A stretch of DNA of 64,000 bases, from the NCBI GenBank assembly GCA_021613535.1, contig CP075496.1, positions 10,230,001-10,294,000 of the forward strand, in the 5' to 3' direction. The notes under the pieces were generated by a model. The model saw nothing but the letters and a program-made list of their open reading frames with translations. It had not been told where the DNA came from and did not search any database. Of the stretch, positions 1 to 11,985 are shown one piece after another; within the stretch, counting starts at the first letter, position 1, and every line of letters starts with the position of its first letter. This DNA comes from Adineta vaga. Taxonomy: Eukaryota > Rotifera. The translations under genes were made by a program, and so were the position numbers.

Positions 1-667
1 CAATAAATGTTCTTTGAGAAATTCAATTATTTTAAACCGAGATAATTAAATTTGTATGAAATAAAATGAAGAATAAAAAAAAACGTTCTTTTTTGCTTTT
101 GAAAATAATAAAAATTCGTTTATTCAATTCTTATCTAGAAAATAATAAATGCTTCATTGAATTCATCAGAAAAACTTTGATATTAATATTTCAAAAGTTC
201 AAGTACATTCATTTCTAACTTTGAACTAATTATAGATTGATAAACCTTTTTCTAGCTAGAATACAATAACTATGTATTTTTTGGTCACTACCTTTTCGTT
301 CGTTCGAAAACTAATAATATACGATTGGATTGTTCACATAACTTTCATTGGTATTTTCATGCACCTATCAAATACTTTCTGCTCCATTGAACAGACAGTA
401 ACATGTAACAATCAATCGACCGTACGAAAACTTTCGTTTTCCGTTCGACAAATAGGTATACATTTGGATGTTCGTATCATGAAAGTGAATATTCGTACTT
501 GAACTTGATCGTACTCTTTTTAAATTCAAATTAATTTATATTCAAAAAAAGAAACCAAATAATTTATTCAGTTCAATATATTTAAATATGTTCTTTCATC
601 AGCACCTACTTCTATACACAATGATTAACATTCTTTTTTTCTTCTATTCCATTAAATTTCTTAAGAT
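1..667. other. Intergenic, no gene seen
   Basis: AT-rich sequence upstream of the folylpolyglutamate synthase gene. The one open frame on the plus strand (272-502) has no recognisable domain and looks like chance. An upstream non-coding exon or the promoter of the next gene may lie here. Confidence 0.5.
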
Positions 668-679
668 TTCTTTTTATAG
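668..679 (+). promoter_or_regulatory. 3' splice acceptor just before the FPGS start codon
   Basis: A pyrimidine-rich run ending in TATAG lies 19 bases before the ATG at 699. No coding exon is evident upstream. It could be the end of a 5' UTR intron or a spliced-leader trans-splice site; trans-splicing is known in bdelloids. The choice is inference. Confidence 0.4.
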
Positions 680-698
680 TTCATGAAAATTTGAAAAA

Positions 699-2774
699 AT
701 GGAAACTAAAAATAAAACAATTGCAGAACAATACAAGGTGGAGACAATGAATCTATTGTTTATCATTTATTCTTTCGTAATTTTCTTGTAGGAAACAATT
801 TTAACATTAAATTCTTTACAAAAAAATCACTCAGCAATTATAACAGATAGTCAATGGGAAAAGCCGATGATGGATATACGTCGTTATTTATCATGTCTTA
901 ATATTCAGGTATATGCACTAATTCTGTGATCAGTTCTAATTGACAATTCTAGTTAGATTATATCGATCGATTGAATGTAATTCATGTTGCTGGTACAAAA
1001 GGTAAAGGATCAACGTGTGCATTTACAGAATCAATATTACGACAATATGGATATAAAACTGGTTTTTACAGGTAGGAAATGAATTCCTAATTGTTATTTT
1101 TATTGAAAATCAATCTTTAGTTCACCACATCTAGTAGAAGTTCGAGAACGTATTCGAATTAACGGTCTATTGTTATCGAAAGAAAAATTCATTCATTATT
1201 TTTGGCAATGTTACAATTCTATTGATGAAGCTGTACAACAACGATCAAATGATGAAGTAAAACAATATTAAATAGTCCTAGAACGAAGATATCATTTTTA
1301 TTTTTCTATTTCAGGATCCACTTTGTATGCCATTTTATTTTTCTTTTCTAACAACAATGATGTTTTATGTTTTTGTTCATGAACAAGTTTGAAAAAGAAT
1401 CTTTTTTTTGTATTTCTTTATTCTTATTCGAATATGTTCATAGATTGATGTTGCTATCATCGAAGTTGGTTTCGGTGGTGAATATGATTGTACAAATATT
1501 ATCAAGTTCGTATTTTCTTATCTTTTAATTCAAAGAATCCTTTAATTATTATATAGAAATCCAATTGTATGTGGAATAACATCTTTAGGTTTAGATCATG
1601 TCAAATTATTAGGTAATACAATCGATAAAATAGCTTGGCATAAAGCAGGAATATTCAAAAAACATATCCCAGCTGTAACAGTTCTTCAAATGCCAAAGGC
1701 AATGCATGTTCTATATGAACGAGCAGAAGAAAAACAAGTATGAAAAAGAAATGATTGAAATTTGAATAAAAGAAATTTATTTCAGTGTACATTAACAGTT
1801 GCACCCACATTAAATCAATATTCGAATTATCCATTTCGACTTGCACTCGATGGAGATATACAAGAAGTAAATGCATCATTAGCTGTACAATTAGTATTCC
1901 GTTGGTTAGATAATCGAAAAGGTTAATCAACATTATGTCTATATCTTCATTTTTGACCTCATTCTATTTATATTTAATTCAGTATACTCTTATGATGAAT
2001 TGATGAGAACACCATTAAGTCAAGAAATTCGTCAAGGTTTAGCAGCGTGTCAATGGGCTGGTCGCAATGAAATAATTGATAGTGACATAGCAACATATTA
2101 TCTTGATGGTGCTCAGTAAGTTGAAAGAAATAATAATACGGAAATTATCTGTTTTTATTTTATCATTTAGCACGATTGAAGCAATAGAACAATGTAAAAA
2201 TTGGTTTTTGAATTCCATCGCAAAACAACACATATTAACAAAAAAAATTCTAGTTTTTTATTGTTCAAATGAACGAAATCCCGAAGAATTACTAAAACCA
2301 TTAATGGTAACATATATATATATATCCTTTCTTTGTTTCGAACTTATTTTATAAAACGAAATTAATATAGACATGTCAATTCAATTCTATTGCTTTCTGT
2401 TCACCAATAGTTGCTCCACATAGAGACAAAATACGAACAGATTTGACGCCTACAGATGGTAAGTAATATAGATTTATCTAAATATTTCTGTCAAATATTT
2501 TCTTAATATATAAGATCAATGGCGAGAAACAAAAACAAATGGTACGGAAAGCGATCGTCTTACAGTACATACTTCTGCATTTAATAAACTTATCTTGTCC
2601 ATGCTAGAAAGTCAAAGTAATTTACCATCGGTACATTGTTTTCCAACGGTATCACATGTATTAACATGGATTGATGAAAATAATTTATCGAAATCATCGA
2701 TATTAGTAACTGGTAGTCTTTATTTGATTGGAGCTTTTCTAAAGCTACTGAAAGACAACCATAGTGATACATAA
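699..2774 (+). CDS. FPGS: Folylpolyglutamate synthase
   Basis: Adds glutamates to folates so that they are kept in the cell as cofactors. I read about ten exons, beginning 699-737, 792-908 and 953-1071 and ending in TAA at 2772-2774. The second and third exons give the Mur-ligase-type ATP-binding loop [11 protein letters not shown], followed by the family stretch [19 protein letters not shown]. Further on are [43 protein letters not shown] and, in the C-terminal half, YYLDGAHS and [16 protein letters not shown], all typical of eukaryotic FPGS. Introns are about 45-60 bases. No strong mitochondrial leader is seen, so this may be the cytosolic form, or a leader exon lies upstream. The family call is firm; the exact first exon is less so. 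Confidence 0.93.
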
Positions 2775-3694
2775 ATGAATGTATATATTCTTTTTAATTG
2801 ATTTTGTCAAAATGATATTCATTGAAAAGAATCATTAATTGCTGTGTTATAGACTTGTATTACAAATTTTATCAATGATAGAAAGAAACCCATTTAATCA
2901 TGTTATTTTAAAGGAATGTGTCATATTTTAAAAATACATTTTGTCTATTCATTCGCTAAACGAAGTCATTTTTTAACTATAATCCTAAATATCAGATAGC
3001 TATACTTCTACATTGCAACTGCATCATTGTAAATAAGTAAAACTCTACGGTACTAATATTTATCAAAAATGAATTGATTTGCAAAAGTAAAGATTTTGTT
3101 AAAATCTTCCAGAAGATAAGTTCAATTTCAAAAAGTTTTTTTGATTTGATAACTGAGAATAGAATTCAATTATATTTTAATAAGTAGTAGATAAATTATT
3201 GTAAGATAGATGATTTGTACTCAGCAAAATTGAGCATTTCTTTTGTATATCGTACCAACTGTCGCGAATTCGTCCATGTAAAGAAAAGAAAGTAATAAAT
3301 AATGATTCTCTTAATTTATATCAATATAATAATGCATTACGATTCAAATGAATTAAATTTTTCACCTAAGTCTAATCCTAGTGTTAATAGAAGTAAATCG
3401 GGTGTGGGTGTAGTTTGATACTCAAATATAATTTTCACTGAGGGTTTTATTACGATATAGCTATACTCCATCAATATCTTCTTAATTACGCAAAGCGGAT
3501 TAGTACTATTCAGAATTGAAGAAGAGTTCTCTTTTTTCCTATTATCCAAAGAATATTTTTCAGTTTTATTATCTTTTATGCTTATATGAGCAGGTTGTTG
3601 AGTGAAGAGAAAAGAAAAAAACAAGAAAGAATTATCCTCAGTTCCATTGTTAACCTCTTGAAGACTGCCAGATTCTTTCTTCAATATTATTATA
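2775..3694. other. Intergenic, no gene seen
   Basis: Downstream flank of FPGS and upstream flank of the first receptor gene. A minus-strand frame at 3337-3735 overlaps the receptor start and shows no domain; I do not accept it as a gene. Confidence 0.5.
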
Positions 3695-4615
3695 ATGGCA
3701 AAAATTTCTAATGATACAAGAACTAATGGTCTCATCGAACTTTTCTTATCAAAACCAGTTTCCTTTTGGTTACTTCTTGGTTTTGATATCCCATCATCAG
3801 TTTGTTCACTTGTACTACTATATTATCTATTAATTGATATTGACTTACGAAAGTCTTTAAATAATCATGTTATTGTGATTTTACTTATTGTTGGACTTTT
3901 TAGTCAATTAATCGATATTCCATTCTATCTCAATCATATTCGGATAGGATATGTATGGCCACAAATACCACTTAGCTGTATTTTATGGTGGTTTTCAGCA
4001 ACAGGCATATCTAATATAACAAATATTTTAATGGCATGGGCATCGATTGAACGTCATATTTTAGTATTTAACGATCGATGGTTAAGAAAAAAGAATCAAT
4101 GTTTTCTTATACATTACGTTCCACTTCTATTCATCATAATCTATGGTTTTTCTTTTTATATCATCATATTATCCATATTCTCATGTGATAATATGCATGC
4201 TTTCACCCAGGATTGGTGTTCTTATCCTTGCTATTATAATTATGCTTCTCTTGCGTTGTATGATACAATTGTTAATTCTATATTACCAACACCCATTATT
4301 GTTTTTATGAATATTGGTTTAATTATTCGAGTTATAAAACAAAAACAAACACTTCATAGACGTTTACAATGGCGTAAATGTCGACGAATGATTGTTCAAC
4401 TTTTATCTATATCAGTACTTTTTCTATTTTTTAATCTGCCTATGACAGTTCTCGTTTTAGCTCAAGTTTGTGGTTTAGAAGCTGATGTAATTGGACAATT
4501 TGGATCATATGCTTATTACTTATACCATTTTGTTTCACTTTTAATGCCATTTGTTTGTCTTACTTCATTACCAGAAATTCGAAAAAAAATCAAACGATTA
4601 TGGGTACTTAGTTGA
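3695..4615 (+). CDS. Rhodopsin-like seven-TM receptor, divergent rotifer type
   Basis: A single-exon, 306-residue protein with seven hydrophobic segments starting near residue 20, probably a plasma-membrane G-protein-coupled receptor; the ligand is unknown. The end of TM3 reads AWASIERHILVFND, where most class A receptors have D/ERY, so the Arg is kept and Tyr is replaced by His. The segment before TM6 is basic (RRLQWRKCRRM) and leads into QLLSISVLFLFFNLP. TM7 ends in LPFVCLTSLPEIRKK and lacks NPxxY. The same features recur in the receptors at 7258 and 58279, so the three form one paralogous group. Cysteines near the top of TM3 (IPLSCILWW) and in the second outer loop (DWCSYPCYY) could form the usual disulphide. 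AATAAA at 4956 may be the poly(A) signal. Confidence 0.85.
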   Translation: MAKISNDTRTNGLIELFLSKPVSFWLLLGFDIPSSVCSLVLLYYLLIDIDLRKSLNNHVIVILLIVGLFSQLIDIPFYLNHIRIGYVWPQIPLSCILWWFSATGISNITNILMAWASIERHILVFNDRWLRKKNQCFLIHYVPLLFIIIYGFSFYIIILSIFSCDNMHAFTQDWCSYPCYYNYASLALYDTIVNSILPTPIIVFMNIGLIIRVIKQKQTLHRRLQWRKCRRMIVQLLSISVLFLFFNLPMTVLVLAQVCGLEADVIGQFGSYAYYLYHFVSLLMPFVCLTSLPEIRKKIKRLWVLS

Positions 4616-5242
4616 GAATCTAATATGATTGTACTGGTCAATAATATCATGAACTAATATAAATCAATAATATTAATCGAAAGTTTCGAAGGAACATAAA
4701 CTATCATTGGATGAATCAATTAAAATATTCTTCTTCATTTCTAGAGAAGAATATATTAACGTACTCTTTCCATAAACAACTACTGTTTTATCCGATTAAC
4801 ATATTCGCATTAAAACATGCATATTTTTCATCCTATACTTCTTGAAATTAAATTGATTTCCTTAATAAACAAAATCATAATTTACAACGAGTTGTATACT
4901 AATAGAACTGTAATTAAACTTGAAATATCTTGTTATATTATTTGTAACGATTCATAATAAAATAAACTTCGTTACAATTATACACACAGTTAGTAGATGT
5001 CGCTCATCATAGTTTAAATTTTGTTCAATAGATATCGTTTAAAATATGATATTCTACATAGTATTTTAAATAGAAGTCTTGTTTTTCGTTCATGAAATTA
5101 ATACTTCTTGTTATTTGTATACACTTTTGACATAAAGGTACACCACCAACTATTCATTGGTACAATTCATTAGTTACTTTTACTTTACTGTTCAAAATAT
5201 GTTTTAAATGATTAAGTGTATTTATTTTTATGTATAGTGATA
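4616..5242. other. Intergenic, no gene seen
   Basis: AT-rich spacer between the first receptor and the acidic protein gene. It holds AATAAA-type poly(A) hexamers near 4956 and no convincing reading frame. Confidence 0.5.
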
Positions 5243-6723
5243 ATGACCACAATATTTAATCGAAATCCTGGAGGTTTTCGTGGTTATTCGAATGAACAGA
5301 AAACACTACGTGCAAAACTTGATCATTTAATTAAATGGACACGAGATTTAAAAAGTAATATTCTTAAACAATCATGTAAAGCATTACAAACAAATAATAG
5401 TAATTCTTCGAATGTTAATCGTCAAATAGTCGATCAAATTCATGATGATCTCGATGAATATAAACGAAAATTCGATCGTGAATTGGGCCGTATACATGAT
5501 ATATGTGATGCATTAGCGAATAATTCTACAACCAATGATAAAGAAGAAAATCTTCGTAATGACATTCTTGAAGCATTACGTCGTTCACCAACTTATTCAT
5601 CACTTGAACGACATATTGACGATGACAGTACACGGTCACATATTCGTGTCAAACTACGGGAAAATTGTCATCCAGGACAGAATCGTATACCACGTATTCC
5701 ATCTTTATCAACGGATAAAATTAAACGTAAAGCATCACAACCCATTGCTCTAGATATAATTGATACAACAAGAATACCTGGAGCAAAACGGCGACCACAA
5801 AATAATCCATTTAAACGTTCAAGATCGTATACCAATATTGAACATACAGAAACTCAATTAGGTATGGATTATATTGAAGAAGATGAAAATGATCTATCAT
5901 GGAAACCATTTGGACCTAAAAGATCTGTTTCACAAGTTAACGTATCATCAACAAATCAAGAACAATCCAATGATGAACAAATAACGATCTCAACGGAGAA
6001 ACCAATTAGAGCAGCTGTTAATAACGATTCCTCGGATGAAGAATTTGATATTGCATGGGAACGTCGTGCAAAACTAAAAGCTCGAAAAGAAGCAGCTACA
6101 ACAGTACCTACTGAAACACCATCAAAGCGAACTGTTCGATTCTCACCTTCAACACATGAACCTGTTGAATGTATTAATCTTGATCTCGATGAAACAACAC
6201 AAGATGGTATATCACAAATAAAAGATCAGAATAATAATCATAATAAACAACAAACTGATATTGTTCATATCGATGATGATGAAGAGACAATCATACCAAC
6301 AGTAAATATTTTGATGATTTCTTTCATAAATTAATATTTTTTTTTAATCGATTTTAGAGATCATTATCATCATTATCACAACAAATGAATATACAGAATG
6401 ATGATAGTTTCATAATTGATGATAGTGATGATGATGATGATGAAATAATTCCTTTGAGTGATGATGATATTCCAAAAACTTCGAAGATTACAAGAAGAAA
6501 AACTCCATGGACTACATCCGAAATTCAAGTCTCCAATGGAAATTCTCAATCTCAATCGTTACATAATCCGTATCGTGTTGGTATTGCTGATCCAAGTATA
6601 CGATCAGTCTTTTTACCTCCACCTAATTCTCAGATCATGGCAGCTACGAGCAGTGGAAATCGTAGAGCACAAGGTGTTAATCGAAAATCAACATCGACAA
6701 AACGAGGAACAAGTAGTAAATAG
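5243..6723 (+). CDS. Acidic, largely disordered protein with candidate SUMO-interacting motifs
   Basis: Not recognised. Two exons, 5243-6301 and 6358-6723, joined in phase 0 across a 56-base intron, give about 474 residues. I chose the ATG at 5243 (MTTIFNRNPGGF) over an upstream one at 5216 that only adds a short hydrophobic stretch. Residues 20-100 look helical or coiled (TLRAKLDHLIKWTRDLKSN). The rest is rich in charged and polar residues with basic patches (KRRPQNNPFKRSRS), suggesting a nuclear protein. Four short hydrophobic cores sit beside acidic runs: CINLDLDE, DIVHIDDDEE, SFIIDDSDDDDDE and EIIPLSDDD. These match the SUMO-interacting pattern. A role in SUMO or ubiquitin signalling or in chromatin is inference only. 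Confidence 0.7.
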
Positions 6724-7257
6724 TGATAATAATCATTAGTCTATTTTATTCAGATATTTTAGCAATTTTCTTTCTTTTTTTTTGTGATGGATTTAATATT
6801 TCAGATTAATTGAATTATTCTTTTGTTTTTGAATTAGTTTATAGTGATTAAACATTTGTGAAATAAATCATTATATTACCATTGATTTTGGCAATATCTT
6901 GAGAGTGTAAGATATGGTTTTGCAATGTACAATATATTGATTTTATCAAAAAATAAGTCTTAAATCAACTCTTTCTAAAAATTTGATTCCATAGTTTTCT
7001 ATGAATTATATTTCAACAATTTGTAAAGATTAATGTGATTTTGCTATGCTGTCTTATCAATGTTGAACATCATAATAATCTGTCTATGCAGGACATCCTA
7101 TAGACTATTTCTAGGATAATTATCAATTTGAATTATCTTTTATGGAAAAGAATTCTCTTTCTTCTTGTTGTGAATTATAGAAAAAAAAATCTAAAGATGT
7201 TCATTGTTTTGTTGAAATGATGTAAACAGCATATATACATATATATCGTTCATCACT
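6724..7257. other. Intergenic, no gene seen
   Basis: Spacer between the acidic protein and the second receptor. A short TATA-rich run (near 7230-7245) lies just before the receptor start and could be promoter sequence. No coding signal. Confidence 0.45.
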
Positions 7258-8202
7258 ATGGATGGAAAATCATTACTTCCTTATATAAAATTTTGGACAT
7301 ATCTTCTCCTCCTTATTCCGTCGACTGTATGTTCATTGTTTGTACTTTATTTTCTTCTTTTCGATCGAATTCTACGTCGTGCTTGTCACAATCATATGAT
7401 TATTCTTCTGCTCTTCATTTGTTTTATTTGTCAACTAACTATTTATCCATGGATGCTTTATTTCCATATTAATGGAAAGTATTGGCCAAGATCATGGATA
7501 TTTTGTAGTATTTGGTCATTTATTGATTGGGGATTGTATATAACACAAGTCGTTCTCTTCGCTTGGACTTCAATCGAAAGACATATACTTATTTTTCATG
7601 ATCAATGGATTGTTACAAGAAAAAATCGTCTTTGTATTCATTATCTTCCTCCAATCTATCTGACAATTTATTGTTTTATTTATTATAGTCTTGTTTATTT
7701 CTTTCCACCTTGTGAAAGTTTTATTAATGATTCAAGTAACGCATGTATGATTAGCTGTCTCTATAACAATCGTGTATTTTATCTATGGGAAACTATAGTA
7801 AATCAATTAATACCTAATTCATTTATAATTATATTTAGTCTTACATTGATTTTACGTGTTCTTTGGCAAAAACATCGTTTACATCAACAAATTCAATGGC
7901 GAAAACATCGAAAAATGACGATTCAATTATTATCTATTTCATTTCTATATTTATTCTTTTCATTTCCGAATATATTCATAATTCTTCTTTACATATTTGG
8001 TTTATCCATTGATCCTGCTAATGTAATAAAAAAATATACAGAATTTTTTAGTTATTTAGTGATATTATTCTTTCCTTTTGTTTGTATTTTACCCTTACCT
8101 GAATTAAGAAAAAAGATTCGAAAAATTTTATCCTTAAGACGATATCGACATGAAAGAATGATTCATCCAGAAATATTAACTGGAAGAAATCTTCAACGAT
8201 AA
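7258..8202 (+). CDS. Rhodopsin-like seven-TM receptor, divergent rotifer type
   Basis: A single-exon, 314-residue paralogue of the receptor at 3695, with the same orientation and layout. TM3 ends in AWTSIERHILIFHDQW, again ERH in place of D/ERY. The third inner loop carries WQKHRLHQQIQWRKHRKMTIQLLSIS, matched almost word for word by the receptor at 58279. TM7 ends LPFVCILPLPELRKKIRKI-like, without NPxxY. TM1 begins near residue 12, so the outer N-terminus is very short and any ligand is likely bound within the TM bundle. A basic tail (LRRYRHERMIH) follows. AATAAA at 8245 is a likely poly(A) signal about 40 bases after the stop. The ligand and G-protein coupling cannot be told from sequence. 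Confidence 0.86.
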   Translation: MDGKSLLPYIKFWTYLLLLIPSTVCSLFVLYFLLFDRILRRACHNHMIILLLFICFICQLTIYPWMLYFHINGKYWPRSWIFCSIWSFIDWGLYITQVVLFAWTSIERHILIFHDQWIVTRKNRLCIHYLPPIYLTIYCFIYYSLVYFFPPCESFINDSSNACMISCLYNNRVFYLWETIVNQLIPNSFIIIFSLTLILRVLWQKHRLHQQIQWRKHRKMTIQLLSISFLYLFFSFPNIFIILLYIFGLSIDPANVIKKYTEFFSYLVILFFPFVCILPLPELRKKIRKILSLRRYRHERMIHPEILTGRNLQR

Positions 8203-8456
8203 TTCTAATCCTTGTATTCTTATCATATAAAAACGTTGATGAAAAATAAAATTTCAATTACAAAAATGAATAATACGTTATGACATTTAACTATGGGATA
8301 CACTCTATTGACCCAATCGTAGGTGTTTAAAAGTATATGAATATCATTCTTCATTTATAATTTAATATTTCACACAAAAATTCTTTTCTTTTTCTGTCGT
8401 GTATTTCATATGATTAAATTTTATTCTTTGTCAATGAAAAAACAAAGTCTTCGTTT

Positions 8457-10049
8457 TTAAATCATAAATTCTCGTTCTCTTCCTAATTTGACTGTTAATT
8501 GTGGTAATATTGTTGAAAGCTCGGTAATTAATTCTATACAATCTTTATTCACAATTATTCCACGTAAATCAATGATTTGAAGTGATGACATTGGATATTT
8601 TATTAATGGATGCATTACACCATAACAACCACTTGACTCTAAAGGATTTCCATTTAATGTTAAGATTTTTAAGGTTTCATTAGTTGCTAAACCTTTTCCA
8701 ATGTAAATAGAACATTCTGTATTGAATTGATTATTATCTAAATGAAATTTTTCTAATGTGGAATTCACTTTCAGGAATTCGCCAATTGCTTTTGCAGCTG
8801 ACAGACCAGCTCCATTCCATGATAGATCAAAGGTTGTTAAGCGTGCATTCGATGCAAGTAATTTAATAAGTAAAGCACATGATTTTGAACGTAACCGATT
8901 CCATGCGAGATGAAATTCTTCAATTGTTTGATTTTCAGCTAATGTTTGACCAAATATACGACCTGTTGTTTCATTTTCAAAGAAATTCTTATTCAAATTT
9001 ATATATTTAATATAATCATTGTGTGTAAAAACTTCAGCAAAATATGATGCACATTCATCATTGAAACGATTTCCATCAAGATGAAGAATTCGTATCGTAC
9101 GATTTGAACAAAGTATTGAACATAGAGCTATACAACCTACAAAAAAATATCTAGTTTGTTGAGGTGTAACTTCTTAACTACTGATTTCTGTTATATCTCA
9201 ACGAGTATGATTAAATAGATTATGAACTTTCTATTTTCTTAATTGATCTCGTATAGATTGAATGCACTTATTTTTCACTCGATCAACACTAGCAATTTCG
9301 TCTTTTTTCCCTCTTTGTTTATAGATCGATTTCTTTTGATTATACGAAACCATACAAACTGTCAAATATAAATATGAATTTTATATTTATGTCTTTCAAC
9401 TACTTCATAATTCTATAATCAATTGAAAAAAGAAAATTTAATTATATACACAATTTTGATGTCGTTTTTCTTTTTTCATACCTTGCAAACCAATATCATT
9501 ATCAGCAAGATTTAATTCTGTAATAAATTCATTATCTGCAATCAATTGTGCAATATAAATTGCACCATTTGATCCGAGATTATTATCTCTTACATCTAAT
9601 TTTGTTATATTTGTATTGATTTTTAATGATGGTAACATAACTTTGATATTAATCGGTTTTAAACCAGAATAACGTATGCTTAATGTTTTACTATCAAGAT
9701 GACGTAAGAAATATGTTGATGGTATCACACCATGACGATGACACTGATCTAAATAGAGACCTTTACATGAATAATCTTTGTTCGGTTCTTCGTCTTGTTC
9801 AATATCTGTATCGTAATTGAAATGATGTTGAATTGGAAGATCATCGTTATCATGATTAATTTCTTGATTTACGGGTGAAATCATTGATGAATTAGAATCA
9901 AAATTTAGACCAGATATTCCTGCTGAACGTGTTGCATCGCGAACAAGTCGTTTTGGTTTCACATGAGCAGAAAGAACTAATCGAGTTTGATTATCAAGTA
10001 ATTCTGGTCGATTGAATACCTTTGGTGTTGTCGACGACAATGATGTCAT
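8457..10049 (-). CDS. LRRC74-like leucine-rich-repeat protein
   Basis: Two exons on the minus strand, 9482-10049 then 8457-9136, joined inside a Gly codon across a 345-base intron, give 415 residues. After a disordered N-terminus, the segment YLDQCHRHGVIPSTYFLRH introduces ribonuclease-inhibitor-type repeats (LDVRDNNLGSNGAIYIAQLI, ELNLADNDIGLQG, ILHLDGNRFNDECASYF, TFDLSWNGAGLSAAKAI, KFHLDNNQFNTECSIYI, ILTLNGNPLESSG). This order matches the LRRC74A/B family, which is often linked to sperm or ciliated cells. A second member lies at 52195-54577 and shares the YDTDIE stretch and the pre-repeat motif. The function is probably protein-protein binding; no partner is evident. Confidence 0.85.
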
Positions 10050-11013
10050 ATTTTCAATTATTATTTATTGAACGTTTCGATAGTGTTAATAAGAAATATT
10101 CTCACTTTCTTGTTGACTCAATTTATGCATATAGATATAATTTTAAAGAAGAAAAAACGGATATAGAATTTTATTGACATATAGAAGCAGGTCGAGAGAA
10201 ATGAGAAGGAGAACAAGAAATTGGTGAAACAGAAAGTATTCAAACGTCAACAATATATAAATGAAATGGAATCGACTGCAGGTGCGTGTGCATTAAATCG
10301 AGAATAATAACATACATTAATAAGCAAGAAAAAAGAGGAAGCAATAGCGTGCGAATGATTACTTTGACAAAAGAAAATATATCGGAAAAGAAAAACAATA
10401 ATATAGAAAGCGTTTTTTGATATTAATCGATGAAGTTCATACAACTAATTTTTCAAAATAATTTCATATCGAAATGAACAGTACTAATTAATTCTTTTCT
10501 TGCTGTTTGTTTACTGACTTTCGCTTTAAGTAAAACTTTTGTCATTCTCTTTCATGACAATAGTAAATAGAAAAAAATATCTGAAGGATTTATATACATA
10601 AACACATAGGCACATGCTTTTCTCTTGGTTTGATCAAATGAAAAATAAGGTAGACAAGGTTTACTTTTTTCGTCGATATCTTCAATACCTGAAAAAGGCA
10701 GATCATAAATTGTTTTCTTTTTTTCCTGTTCTGTGCATCGATTTTTCGTACACTTACGATACCATTCGAAAAATGTAAATAGAAATATACTATTGATAAA
10801 AATCTTTTCTCTCTAATAACTTCTATCTACATATTAAGGTTATTTACATTACATAGACTATATGCTATATGAAGGAAATCACTCCTCATAAACAGGTCTA
10901 TTTAACAAGATATTTAAATGAGTAGTTTACAAAAGAATCCACTTCTCATTTTGTTTCTTTACTAAAAATAACATGAAAAACAAAACAACACATTTATAAT
11001 ATACATGTATATT
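10050..11013. other. Intergenic, no gene seen
   Basis: AT-rich spacer between two minus-strand genes. It should hold the promoter of the LRR gene and the 3' flank of the B-box gene. Short open frames here have no recognisable content. Confidence 0.5.
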
Positions 11014-11985
11014 TTATGTTCGGAGTGCTGATGATGTCACTACCGTATGTAATTTATATTTCACTTTCGTTGATGAAGATGTCGAATGTTGTAATCGTTT
11101 AATAATAAATTTTAATGGTTCTTTTTTAAGAACAGGTAATGAAGTAGTTTTCGGTGAAGATAATACAATAATATCAGGTGATGTGGATAGAGGTTCATTT
11201 ATTTGAATATCATCAGATAATTTCATTTTTTCATTTAAATCATCTTCATCGTCTGTATCCCAATGATTATCATCATCATCAATATCAAATGATGGCTATA
11301 AAAAAAATGTCATTTAAAACAAACATTAATATCATCAATAATGACATAAGAAGAAATGTTTTAGATGAGTGTAAGTTGTATTTTAGTCGAAAAAAATGCG
11401 TACACTTACTTTAGCTGCTTCAATATAACGTCGTTTAACGAAATTAATATTCATCGTTGTACTATCTGTATAAACATCAATAAGTAATTGTTTAAGTTCA
11501 TCTAAACCACGTTCAATATCAATTAATTTCGTTTTCATTTCATTTAAATCATCGATATTAATTTGTTTTTGTTTGAAAACTTTCCGTAATTGTTTCAATA
11601 GATTTTCTTTCAATTGTTTATCTTTCCTATTTTTATATGTTTCAAATTCGAGATGTGCTTGTGTACATAATGTTTGTAATTCTTGTTTTTTTTCGGCATA
11701 TAATTTATTTAAATTATCAAGTCGTTCATGATACCAATAATCTAATGTTTGATATAATTCTTGACGATAATTTGCTGAATCAAATATTAAAGTATCAAGA
11801 TGACAATGAACTTCATTGATTTGATCAGTAAGATAAAATAAATCTGAACGAAGGAGTTCTTGATGATAATTCAAATGTTTAAGACATAATTGTAATTGAC
11901 AATGCGGACAAGAGATATAATCATTCGATATACATTGTGTACCATCGATATCTGTATGTTGACAACGATTTCGTGCTGAAGCCAT
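11014..11985 (-). CDS. B-box-like zinc finger and coiled-coil protein
   Basis: Two exons on the minus strand, 11410-11985 and 11014-11295, joined in phase 0 across a 114-base intron, give 285 residues. The N-terminus has a B-box-like zinc finger: C8, C18, then C26-x2-C29, C34, H37 and H41. The last five ligands have exactly the spacing seen in the two B-box proteins at 23633 and 26424. A long coiled coil follows (about residues 50-185, rich in Q, E, K and L), then an acidic stretch (DIDDDDNHWDTDDEDD) and a basic, serine-rich tail. There is no RING, SPRY or NHL domain, so it resembles a TRIM protein without its catalytic end. It may act as a scaffold; that is inference. Confidence 0.75.

Noticed and set aside
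3337-3735. 132-residue open frame on the minus strand
   Set aside because: It overlaps the start of the receptor gene, shows no domain, and its composition is like other chance frames in this AT-rich DNA.
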